Shown: positions 1 through 5,685, counted from the first letter of the stretch. The stretch is 7,008 bases of DNA from Verrucomicrobiota bacterium (GCA_023428335.1 JAEYYS010000373.1:1-7008); one strand, 5' to 3'. Numbers and translations are program-made. The notes: generated from the letters alone by a model not told the origin.

Positions 1-30
1 AGTGAGTACCGCTCCTACGGGGGTGGCAGC

Positions 31-768
31 ATGTCGCAAAAAAAAGAAGGCGGCGGCATCTTCTGGTGGGCGGTGTTGATCACCCTGCTCATGGGGGTGG
101 CCACCTTTTGCTGGTTTTTCAGCATCATGGTCTTTTCCCAGCCGGAAAAGCCCTTCAACTACAACCTGCTCGCCAAGTGCGGCAAGTTGACGCCGCTGCG
201 CCCCTATTCGCTCTACACGGCTCCCGCCGGCAAAGCCCTGGGCGCACGCGACCTGATGGCGGAATTCTTCGCTTATACCGAGGCCCAACTCGGCCTGCGC
301 AATGACCTGCTCAAGCGCTCCTACCTGAAGAACCACCAGCATGAGCAGCCGGCCTACCTGATCGGTTCCTACCGCGTGCTTGAGGTGCGCTCACTGGCGG
401 AGGGCGACGTGTTTGCCAAGGGCTGGGTGCTGCGCGCGCGCGCCACCGACTTTGAAGACGTTGACATGGAGTTTGTCATGCCCGGCCTGACCGCCGCCGA
501 GGCGCCCTGCGTGGCGGGGGATGTCATCAAGCTCGAAAAACGCACCTACGCCGCCCTGCTGCATGTCCAGCGCCTCGGCGAGGACCGGGTTTGTGCGACC
601 GTGGTGCCGCTGGCCTATCAGACCGTGGTGTTTGCCGACGGCAAGTCGCGCGGTCTCGAGCCGCCGGAGCGGCTCAATATCGGCGCCACCTGGCCGCTGA
701 CCCGTGATCCCGGGCCGAGTGGTGAAGCGGCCGGCGACGCGGCCGGCCTCGCCGCGACGCGACCCTGA
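31..768 (+). CDS. Unrecognised single-pass membrane protein, 245 aa
   Basis: I do not recognise a named family. After a short basic N-terminus (KK at residues 4-5) there is one strongly hydrophobic segment, about residues 10-35, rich in Trp and Phe. With no clear signal-peptidase site this looks like a membrane anchor. The remaining ~200 residues form a soluble mixed alpha/beta domain, probably on the far side of the membrane. Residues 225-245 are a Gly/Ala/Pro-rich tail that is probably unstructured. The ATG at 31 is preceded by a purine-rich GGGGGTGG stretch (19-26) that could serve as a ribosome binding site. The frame stays open back to base 1, however, so a start outside the window cannot be excluded. 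A TGA at 3-5 in another frame may end an upstream gene. The gene converges on the DUF1501 gene with only 11 bases between the stops. It is surely coding; its function is unknown. Confidence 0.8.
   Translation: MSQKKEGGGIFWWAVLITLLMGVATFCWFFSIMVFSQPEKPFNYNLLAKCGKLTPLRPYSLYTAPAGKALGARDLMAEFFAYTEAQLGLRNDLLKRSYLKNHQHEQPAYLIGSYRVLEVRSLAEGDVFAKGWVLRARATDFEDVDMEFVMPGLTAAEAPCVAGDVIKLEKRTYAALLHVQRLGEDRVCATVVPLAYQTVVFADGKSRGLEPPERLNIGATWPLTRDPGPSGEAAGDAAGLAATRP
729..748. other. Perfect stem-loop at a convergent gene junction
   Basis: GGCCGGC (729-735) and GCCGGCC (742-748) form a perfect 7-bp GC stem around a 6-base loop, inside the last codons of the membrane-protein gene and about 30 bases before the DUF1501 stop on the other strand. 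It could slow or end transcription from either side. Neither side has a T-tract, so it is not a classical intrinsic terminator, and in such GC-rich DNA chance stems are common. Confidence 0.3.
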
Positions 769-779
769 GGCTGTGCAGC

Positions 780-2228
780 TCAGGCGAGCAGTTCGTTGAC
801 GACGCGCGCCTGCGGGTTTTCCACCAGCACCTGTTCGGTGCCGTTGCGCTTGTAGCTGAGCTTCTTGGGGTCGAGGCCGAGCAGGTGCAGCACCGTGGCG
901 TGGTAGTCGTAGTGGTGGACCACCTTGTCGACCGCATGATGGCCAAACTCGTCGGTGGCGCCGTGCGCGTAGCCGGCCTTGAAGCCGCCGCCGGCGACCC
1001 ACATGCTGAAGCCGTAGGTGTTGTGGTCGCGGCCAACGCCTGCGCGGCCCTTGGCGCCGGCACGGTTCTGGATGACCGGCAGACGGCCCATTTCACCGCC
1101 CCAATGCACAATCGTGCTGTCGAGCAGCCCGCGCTGCTTGAGGTCGAGCACCAGGGCGGCTGCCGGCTGGTCGACCTGCTTGCAGGCGGCTGGCAGGCTC
1201 TTGAGGATGTTGCTGTGATGGTCCCAGGTCTGGTTGCCGGTGAACAGGGAGACAAAGCGCACACCGCGCTCGACGAGGCGTCGGGCGAGCAGGCAGCGGG
1301 TGCCGAATTCCTGCGTTTCCGGACGGTCGATGCCGTACAGCTTTTTCGTCGCCTCACTCTCCTGACTGAGGTCGAGAGCCTCCTTGGCGGCGGTCTGCAT
1401 GCGTGCGGCCAGTTCGAAGCTCTGGATGCGCGCCTCAAGGTCGCCCTCGCCCGGGCGGGCATCGGCGTGGTTGCGATTGAGCCGCTGGACAAAGTCGAGG
1501 TAGCGCGCCTGCGCCTCGCCCTTGAGCGACATCGGTGCGTCGAGGTTGAGGATGCGCGGCTCCTTGGGCCGGATCACCGTGCCCTGGTAGACGGAGGGCA
1601 GCCAGCCGTTGCTGAAGTTGTCGACCCCGAGCACCGGCAGGCCGCGCGGGTCGGTGAGTGCGACGTAGGCCGGCAGATCCTGATTCTCGGAACCGAGGCC
1701 ATAGGTGATCCAGCTGCCGAGCGTCGGCCGGCCGCCAACGGCCTGACCGTTCATCAGGGCGTAGATCGACTGGCCATGATTGTTCACGCCCGTGTGCATT
1801 GAGCGGATCAGGGTCATCTCGTCGGCGATGGCGCCCATGTGGGGCACCAGTTCGCTCATCTCGATGCCGCTTTCACCGTGCGGCTTGAACTTCCACTGCG
1901 GGCCCATCACCTCGCGGCTGGCACCGGCGGCATCGTCATACTTCACCTCGCCGGGGAAATCCTTGCCGTCGAGTTTCACCAACTCCGGTTTCGGCTCAAA
2001 GAGGTCGATGTGACTCGGTCCGCCCTGCATGAACATCGAGATCATCGCCTTGGCACGGCCAAACCCGTGTGCCGGCTTCGGTGTCAGGTCGTGGTGCTGC
2101 GGTCCGCCGCCGGCGAGGGCGGGGTTGGCGAGCAGGCCCTGCTCCTGGAGCAGGGTGGCGAGGGCGATGGTGCCCATGCCGTAGGCACCGGTGAGAAACT
2201 GGCGGCGATGGAAGGGGGAAGCGGTCAC
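780..2228 (-). CDS. DUF1501 family protein, Tat-exported, 482 aa
   Basis: This is a DUF1501 protein, related to the sulfatase/alkaline phosphatase superfamily; the substrate is unknown. An N-terminal twin-arginine signal (HRRQFLTG, residues 7-14) is followed by a hydrophobic stretch to about residue 39, so folded export by Tat is expected. Family hallmarks are MQGGPSHIDLFEPKP (67-81), WDHHSN (335-340), WGGEMGRLP (from 376), GRDHNTYGFSMW with D401/H402, and the usual C-terminal block DYHATVLHLLGLDP (from 441). Length is typical and the gene looks intact. The start is GTG: the codon at 2228-2226 is followed at once by the Tat signal, and the in-frame codons upstream reach a TAG (2264-2262) with no ATG. 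No Shine-Dalgarno is visible. It lies 40 bases after cysS and may be read through from it. In Planctomycetota and Verrucomicrobiota these genes usually follow a DUF1549/DUF1553 cytochrome-like partner; none is present here. Confidence 0.93.
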   Translation of the reverse strand: MTASPFHRRQFLTGAYGMGTIALATLLQEQGLLANPALAGGGPQHHDLTPKPAHGFGRAKAMISMFMQGGPSHIDLFEPKPELVKLDGKDFPGEVKYDDAAGASREVMGPQWKFKPHGESGIEMSELVPHMGAIADEMTLIRSMHTGVNNHGQSIYALMNGQAVGGRPTLGSWITYGLGSENQDLPAYVALTDPRGLPVLGVDNFSNGWLPSVYQGTVIRPKEPRILNLDAPMSLKGEAQARYLDFVQRLNRNHADARPGEGDLEARIQSFELAARMQTAAKEALDLSQESEATKKLYGIDRPETQEFGTRCLLARRLVERGVRFVSLFTGNQTWDHHSNILKSLPAACKQVDQPAAALVLDLKQRGLLDSTIVHWGGEMGRLPVIQNRAGAKGRAGVGRDHNTYGFSMWVAGGGFKAGYAHGATDEFGHHAVDKVVHHYDYHATVLHLLGLDPKKLSYKRNGTEQVLVENPQARVVNELLA

Positions 2229-2268
2229 GTCGGGGCAGAATACGGCGCCTGCCGGGCCGATCTAACGC

Positions 2269-3663
2269 TCAGGCCTTGCGCGCGAGCTGCCAGCCGTCCT
2301 TGCTGTCCTTGACCAGCCAGCCGGCTGCCTCCAGTTCCAGGCGGAGGGCGTCGGCGGCGGGCCAGTCGCGCGCCTGCTTGGCCTGCCAGCGCCGTTCGGC
2401 GAGGGCGGTGATCTCTGCCGGCGCGGTTTCGGCACCTTCTGTACTCAGATCCGGCAGTTGCAGGCCGAGGGCGATGAGCAGGAAATGCAGACCGGCGAGC
2501 GCAGCCGCCGCTTCGGGGGCGGCGAGTGACGCCGGCTTGAGGCGGTTGAGGGTGGCAAAGACTTCGCCGAGGGCGCCCGGCACATTGAGATCATCCTCGA
2601 GCAGGGCCCAGGCGGCCGCAAACGGACCGGGGGCCGGCGCGGCGGCTGCCACTCCGGCGGCCGTGCGCAGGGCCTGCTCGTTCTTGGCGAGCTTGTGCAG
2701 GGCCTGACGGGCGGCGTCGAGCGAGTGAAAGGTGAAATTGAGCGGCGCGCGGTAGTGGCCGTTGATCAGCACGTAGCGCGTCTCGGCCGGCGTGTAACCG
2801 CGCTGCTGCAGATCGTCGAGCGTGTACAAATTGCCCAGGCTCTTGCTCATCTTGCCGCCGTCGACCATCAGATGGGCGATGTGGAACCAGTGGCGGGCAA
2901 AGCGGCCGTGCGTGGCGCAGCAGCTCTGGGCAATCTCGTTTTCGTGATGCGGAAAAACCAGGTCGACACCGCCGCTGTGGACATCGAAGTCCTCGCCGAG
3001 GTACTCCAGTGCCATGGCGCTGCATTCCAGGTGCCAGCCCGGGCGGCCCTCGCCCCAGGGGCTCGGCCAGAAGTTCGGTCCGTCCTCGGGCTTGCGCGCC
3101 TTCCAGAGGGCGAAATCGGCGACCGCATCCTTGCCGTATTCATCGCTGTCGGTGGCGATCGCGGCGGGTTTCAACTCGCGTTCGTCGAGGTGCGACAGGC
3201 GGCCGTACTCGGGGAAGGAGGCGACCTTGAAGTAGACGCTGCCGTCGGCCACCGCGTAGGCGTGACCGCGGGCGACCAGCGCCTCGATCATGCGGATCTG
3301 GTGCGGGATGTGGTCGACCGCCCCGGGTTCGACATGCGGCGGCAGCAGGTTGAGCGCGGCGCAGTCGGCATGGAACTTTTCCGTCCAGTGGCGGGTGAAG
3401 TCGGTCAGCGGTTGGCCGGCCTTCTGCGAGTCGCGGATCGTCTTGTCGTCGACGTCGGTGAGGTTGCGCACGTGCAGGGTGGCCAGGCCGCTCTGTTCGA
3501 TGACGCGCCGGAAGACGTCCTGCAGGACGAAGGTGCGGAAGTTGCCAATGTGGGCGGGGCCGTAAACGGTCGGTCCGCAGCAGTAGAGCTTGAGCGTGCG
3601 GCCGTCGAGGGGCTGCAAGGGCCGTTCGGCGCGCGTCAGGGTGTCGTGAAGCTTCAGGGGCAT
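2269..3663 (-). CDS. cysS: Cysteinyl-tRNA synthetase, 464 aa
   Basis: Cytoplasmic class I synthetase that charges tRNA-Cys with cysteine using ATP. The class I signatures are HIGN (38-41) within CCGPTVYGPAHIGN, and KMSKS (271-275) followed by LGN. The four zinc ligands that select cysteine are all present at spacings matching the E. coli enzyme: C29, C214, H239 and E243. The C-terminal helical and anticodon-binding part ends in GWLVKDSKDGWQLARKA, typical of the family. I start at the ATG at 3663 (MPLKLHDTLTR), because that is where homologous enzymes begin. A longer frame opens at 3756, but its extra 31 residues would overlap the end of khpA and have no family counterpart. The gene begins 7 bases after the khpA stop, suggesting translational coupling. 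There is no clear Shine-Dalgarno. All key residues are intact, so it should be active. Confidence 0.97.
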   Translation of the reverse strand: MPLKLHDTLTRAERPLQPLDGRTLKLYCCGPTVYGPAHIGNFRTFVLQDVFRRVIEQSGLATLHVRNLTDVDDKTIRDSQKAGQPLTDFTRHWTEKFHADCAALNLLPPHVEPGAVDHIPHQIRMIEALVARGHAYAVADGSVYFKVASFPEYGRLSHLDERELKPAAIATDSDEYGKDAVADFALWKARKPEDGPNFWPSPWGEGRPGWHLECSAMALEYLGEDFDVHSGGVDLVFPHHENEIAQSCCATHGRFARHWFHIAHLMVDGGKMSKSLGNLYTLDDLQQRGYTPAETRYVLINGHYRAPLNFTFHSLDAARQALHKLAKNEQALRTAAGVAAAAPAPGPFAAAWALLEDDLNVPGALGEVFATLNRLKPASLAAPEAAAALAGLHFLLIALGLQLPDLSTEGAETAPAEITALAERRWQAKQARDWPAADALRLELEAAGWLVKDSKDGWQLARKA

Positions 3664-3670
3664 CGGGTCG

Positions 3671-3997
3671 TCAGGACTCGGCGGTCGCGTCTTCAGCGGC
3701 TTCGCTTTCCGCGACGGCCGGGGGCTCGGTACCGTCCTCGTCGCGCACGCTGCCAATCTTCAGGCTGACTTTGAGCCCGTGGCGCTCGGCGGCGGTCTGC
3801 AGCAGGGAACGAATGGCGCTGGCGGTCATGCCGTTGCGGCCATGAACCAGACGCACGTCCTCCGGAGCGAGCATGACCCGGAAAACCAGACCGCCGTTGG
3901 CGTTGCGCCCGCTGGCGATGGTGGCCTCCTTCGGATGGTCGATCAGGTTGGCCACCACGTAGGTCAGAAATTCGCGCAGGGCTTCGGGGGCGTCCAT
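3671..3997 (-). CDS. khpA: KhpA-type KH-domain RNA-binding protein, 108 aa
   Basis: A small single-KH-domain RNA-binding protein of the KhpA (YlqC) family. In other bacteria KhpA works with KhpB as an RNA chaperone that affects division and cell shape. The N-terminal block (residues 1-30) has the family pattern ending LIDHPKEATI. It leads into the KH core with the RNA-gripping loop GRNG (53-56; consensus GxxG) and a following helix TASAIRSLL. The domain is complete by about residue 80. The last ~28 residues are an acidic, Glu/Asp/Ala/Ser-rich tail, so the protein is longer than the common ~75-80 aa form. Position directly after rpsP is the conserved location for this gene and supports the call. 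It lies 62 bases after rpsP and 7 bases before cysS. The ATG at 3997 is the natural family start; no Shine-Dalgarno precedes it. Confidence 0.92.
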   Translation of the reverse strand: MDAPEALREFLTYVVANLIDHPKEATIASGRNANGGLVFRVMLAPEDVRLVHGRNGMTASAIRSLLQTAAERHGLKVSLKIGSVRDEDGTEPPAVAESEAAEDATAES

Positions 3998-4059
3998 GGC
4001 GGTAATACGCGGAGGTGCCGCCTGAAAACCGGGCGGCGACGGTGCAGGGAAGGGGCCGA

Positions 4060-4311
4060 TCAGGCCTTCTGGGCCGCGCGCGCCTTCTTGATGAGGCTGC
4101 GAACGGTTTCCGTGGGCTGGGCGCCGTTGGCGATCCAGGCGTTCACACGCTCCAGATTGACGTCGGCATTGCCTGCCTTGAGGGCGGGATCGTAGGTGCC
4201 GAGGATCTCCAGGAAACGACCGTCGCGACGATAGCGCTGGTCGGCGGCGACGATGCGGTAGAACGGACGGCCTTTGGAGCCTTCTTGACGGAGACGGATA
4301 GCGACTGCCAT
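4060..4311 (-). CDS. rpsP: 30S ribosomal protein bS16, 83 aa
   Basis: bS16 is a small-subunit protein that binds 16S rRNA early and helps fold the 5' domain. The sequence begins MAVAIRLRQEGSKGRPFYRI, and continues with VAADQRYRRDGRFLEILGTYDP, both diagnostic of the family. The C-terminal half includes NAWIANGAQPTETVRSLIKKA, also standard. At 83 residues it has normal length and no truncation. The start at 4311 gives the family N-terminus. A 20-residue extension to 4371 is possible in frame, but it is Pro-rich and would run back into the inverted repeat upstream, so I reject it. It lies between a basic Lys/Ala-rich protein and khpA, all on the same strand. No Shine-Dalgarno is seen; the bases before the ATG are a TTTATCCCC stretch. 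Confidence 0.97.
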   Translation of the reverse strand: MAVAIRLRQEGSKGRPFYRIVAADQRYRRDGRFLEILGTYDPALKAGNADVNLERVNAWIANGAQPTETVRSLIKKARAAQKA

Positions 4312-4357
4312 GGGGATAAAAGAATACGGTCTAAGGGGCGGGCAAAATGCCGGAGGT

Positions 4358-4400
4358 GCGGGCGAAAGCAACCGGTTTTTTCCGGTCGGCCGTCGCCCGC
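4358..4400. other. Nested inverted repeat between the H1-like gene and rpsP
   Basis: An outer perfect 8-bp arm pair (GCGGGCGA at 4358-4365 with TCGCCCGC at 4393-4400) encloses an inner perfect 5-bp pair (ACCGG 4371-4375, CCGGT 4382-4386) with a six-T loop (six A in the minus-strand transcript). It starts 7 bases after the stop of the upstream gene and ends 46 bases before the rpsP start. In the minus-strand RNA no U-tract follows, so it is not a clear intrinsic terminator. A processing site, attenuator or 3'-end stabiliser that sets different levels of the two genes is possible. Confidence 0.45.
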
Positions 4401-4407
4401 GCGGGGA

Positions 4408-4710
4408 TCAGGCCTCGGCGGCGGGCGCCGGGGCTTCCGTGACGGGCGTCTGAACTTCGGCGACAACGGCCGGAGTTTCGACAGCCGGAGTTTCGATAGC
4501 CGGGGCCTGGGCTTCGGCGGCGGGAGCGGCCTTGGCGACCTTTTTGGCGGCCGGCTTTTTGGCGGCCGTTTTCTTGGCGGCAGGCTTGGCGGCAGCAGCC
4601 TTGGCGGCGGGGGCTTTGCGAGCCTGACCGGACTTGGCCAGCGCCTTCTTGCGGGCGAGGTAGAGTTTCCGGCGGCGGCGTTTGACGATCTTGTTGAGCT
4701 GTTGTCCCAT
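4408..4710 (-). CDS. Lys/Ala-rich histone-H1-like basic protein, 100 aa
   Basis: I know this type only as a small basic protein with an MGQ(Q/K)LNK start seen near ribosomal genes in Verrucomicrobiota; it has no assigned function. Three zones are visible. Residues 1-35 are strongly basic (KRRRRK at 10-15, RKK at 20-22) and probably helical, resembling a short nucleic-acid-binding segment. Residues 36-62 are pentad repeats of the PAAKK/TAAKK kind, as in eukaryotic H1 tails and bacterial H1-like proteins. Residues 63-100 are an Ala/Pro/Glu/Thr/Val tail that is acidic and free of Lys and Arg. The start at 4710 is preferred to an in-frame ATG at 4755, whose extra 15 residues do not fit the basic pattern. 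It heads the cluster, 96 bases before rpsP. An RNA- or DNA-binding role, possibly ribosome- or nucleoid-linked, is inference from composition. Confidence 0.82.
   Translation of the reverse strand: MGQQLNKIVKRRRRKLYLARKKALAKSGQARKAPAAKAAAAKPAAKKTAAKKPAAKKVAKAAPAAEAQAPAIETPAVETPAVVAEVQTPVTEAPAPAAEA
4469..4498. repeat. Tandem 15-bp repeat, two copies
   Basis: GCCGGAGTTTCGACA (4469-4483) is followed directly by GCCGGAGTTTCGATA (4484-4498), 14 of 15 identical. On the minus strand it encodes the ETPAVETPAV stretch of the acidic tail. The period is a multiple of three, so gain or loss of a copy would keep the frame. Confidence 0.85.
4540..4584. repeat. Tandem 15-bp repeat, three copies, coding PAAKK pentads
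   Basis: Three 15-bp units lie at 4540-4554, 4555-4569 and 4570-4584. The first two differ at one base (CTTTTTGGCGGCCG plus G or T) and the third is diverged. They encode PAAKK, TAAKK and PAAKK (residues 43-57). The near identity of units one and two points to recent duplication or slippage rather than only amino-acid constraint. Confidence 0.8.
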
Positions 4711-4890
4711 GGTCAGTGAGGTGAAATGTTGTAAAACGAGCCTGCAAACTGGCACTGCTCTCCGGGTGAATCAAGGCGAATGTCAGCTGCCAGGGCAAAG
4801 AAAGTGCCGTGACGCGGCGCGCGTGCGGTGGTTGGCGGACAAAAACTTTTGCTGGCGCGCGCGCCGGTTTTGACCTATTCAGCCGGCATC
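4711..4890. other. Spacer upstream of the H1-like gene, no clear promoter found
   Basis: This stretch should hold the promoter for the minus-strand translation cluster and possibly the one for the plus-strand microprotein. I found no convincing -35/-10 pair for either. A perfect 12-base palindrome GGCGCGCGCGCC lies at 4854-4865 beside an A5-C-T4 stretch (4841-4850). Read on the minus strand it is a GC hairpin followed after a few bases by five T, so it might weakly terminate sixA transcription. Confidence 0.35.
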
Positions 4891-4968
4891 ATGATCGCTG
4901 GAATGCTCATTGCCGCCACGTTTCTTCTGCTCGGTGTTGTCGTCTTCACCTACCTGCAGAAGGCCTAA
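4891..4968 (+). CDS. Candidate membrane microprotein, 25 aa
   Basis: A short ORF encodes MIAGMLIAATFLLLG followed by VVVFTYLQKA and a TAA stop. Residues 2-20 form an uninterrupted hydrophobic stretch long enough to cross a membrane once, and the only charged residue is Lys24 near the C-terminus. This is the layout of known bacterial single-span microproteins that attach to transporters or oxidases, but I cannot match it to a specific family. The TAA (4966-4968) overlaps the TAG stop of sixA on the opposite strand (4967-4965), so the two genes pack together exactly. Against it: there is no good ribosome binding site before 4891, the ORF is short enough to arise by chance, and its GC-ending codon share (17 of 24) is modest for such GC-rich DNA. 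An internal ATG at 4903 preceded by CTGGA would give 21 aa. The frame also opens upstream to 4813, so a longer form is possible. Confidence 0.42.
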   Translation: MIAGMLIAATFLLLGVVVFTYLQKA

Positions 4969-5549
4969 CCGTCCTCATCGACGGCGCGCTGCGAGATGCC
5001 GGCGTACAGTTCCGGGAAGCGACGTTCGATCGCCCGCGGCGTGACGTAGCCAACCAGTTGCGCCTCGCCCCAGTCCGCCAGGCCCCAGTAGGCGTGAGGC
5101 AGCGCCAAAATCACCGCCGAACAGGTCGGCATGCGTGGCACGTGCGCGCGCACCAGAATGTGTTCGGCAAACTCCAGCATGCCGGGATTGTGGCCAAACA
5201 GGACGGCGTGCCGCCAGGACTCGTCGAGGCCACGCACCACCTCCAGCAGTCGCTGGGCCGAGGCCAGGTACAGGCGGGAATCGAGTTGCAGTGCCGCCAC
5301 CGGCAGGCCGAAGACTTCGCGCATGCACTGGGCGGTGGTGACCGCGCGCAGGGCCGTGCTGCTGATCAGGGCATCCGGCGCGGGCAGCAGGGCCGGTGCC
5401 TGGGCGGCATCGAAGTAGGTGCGCTGCAGGAAGGAGGCGACCGCCGGCGCCGCCCGCCGGCCGCGGTCATTGAGCGGCCGGTCATGATCGGGCAGGCCGG
5501 GTTGGGCCCAACTCGACTTGGCATGACGGATGACGGTGAGGTACTTCAT
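4965..5549 (-). CDS. sixA: SixA-type histidine phosphatase, 194 aa
   Basis: A member of the histidine phosphatase (phosphoglycerate-mutase-like) superfamily, closest in motifs to SixA, a cytoplasmic enzyme that removes phosphate from phosphohistidine on signalling or phosphotransfer proteins. The catalytic signature is RHAKSSW (8-14), with H9 as the phosphate acceptor. The SixA-type DHDRPLNDRG follows at 21-30. R68 in SSTALRAVTTAQ and H120 in LFGHNPGM complete the expected two-Arg/two-His pocket. At 194 residues it is somewhat longer than E. coli SixA (161 aa). I start at the ATG at 5549 because the family begins MKYL-V-RHA, and a GAGGAG site (CTCCTC, 5561-5566 on plus) lies 11 bases upstream. 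A GTG at 5570 would place that site inside the gene. The target phosphoprotein cannot be told from the neighbours. The exact SixA role is inferred; the phosphatase fold is clear. Confidence 0.9.
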   Translation of the reverse strand: MKYLTVIRHAKSSWAQPGLPDHDRPLNDRGRRAAPAVASFLQRTYFDAAQAPALLPAPDALISSTALRAVTTAQCMREVFGLPVAALQLDSRLYLASAQRLLEVVRGLDESWRHAVLFGHNPGMLEFAEHILVRAHVPRMPTCSAVILALPHAYWGLADWGEAQLVGYVTPRAIERRFPELYAGISQRAVDEDG

Positions 5550-5560
5550 GGCGGGCGCCG

Positions 5561-5604
5561 CTCCTCGCACGACGGCGACCGGCCGTCAACGAGGTGCAAT
5601 TACA
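5561..5604 (-). promoter_or_regulatory. Possible sixA -10 element and ribosome binding site
   Basis: On the minus strand a TGTAAT hexamer (5604-5599) matches the -10 consensus at five of six positions. It would start RNA near 5592, giving a leader of about 40 bases that contains GAGGAG (5566-5561) before the sixA ATG. No good -35 sits at normal spacing; a TTGATT lies 22 bases upstream, which is too far. Confidence 0.3.
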
Positions 5605-5656
5605 GTTTCGCGCCGGTTGTGGCCGGAATCAACGGACAACCCCGATTTCGGCGGCC

Positions 5657-5685
5657 TTGCCAGGACGCGCGGCCCCGCCTAGATT
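5657..5685 (+). promoter_or_regulatory. Probable sigma-70-type promoter of sppA, predicting a leaderless mRNA
   Basis: TTGCCA (5657-5662, five of six to TTGACA), a 17-base spacer, then TAGATT (5680-5685, keeping the key T1, A2 and T6 of TATAAT). Only six bases (GAAAAC) separate the -10 from the sppA ATG at 5692. Transcription would therefore begin at or next to the ATG, and no Shine-Dalgarno is present, so a leaderless transcript is predicted. Confidence 0.55.

Noticed and set aside
885..1802. Long plus-strand open frame (305 codons) opposite the DUF1501 gene
   Set aside because: The minus strand carries all DUF1501 motifs. The opposite frame has no recognisable domain and is the expected by-product of high third-position GC.
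3664..3756. Longer cysS start at 3756
   Set aside because: It would overlap the khpA 3' end and add 31 Pro/Arg/Lys-rich residues not found in the family; the enzyme N-terminus fits the ATG at 3663.
2695..3768. Long plus-strand open frame (357 codons) opposite cysS
   Set aside because: The minus strand encodes an intact cysteinyl-tRNA synthetase; the opposite translation has no family features.
4312..4350. Possible rpsP promoter (TTGCCC, 18 bases, TTTTAT) on the minus strand
   Set aside because: The -10 matches only four of six and would lie four bases from the ATG, so RNA would start inside the gene. Too weak to list as a feature.
4312..4371. Longer rpsP start at 4371
   Set aside because: bS16 begins at MAVAIRL; the extension is Pro-rich and runs into the inverted repeat.
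4891..4968. Naming the microprotein as KdpF, CcoQ or CydX
   Set aside because: Only general hydrophobicity is shared, and no kdp, cco or cyd gene is nearby.
4969..4984. 5-bp hairpin CCGTC/GACGG just past the microprotein stop as a terminator
   Set aside because: The stem is short, has no T-tract and lies inside sixA; chance is likely.
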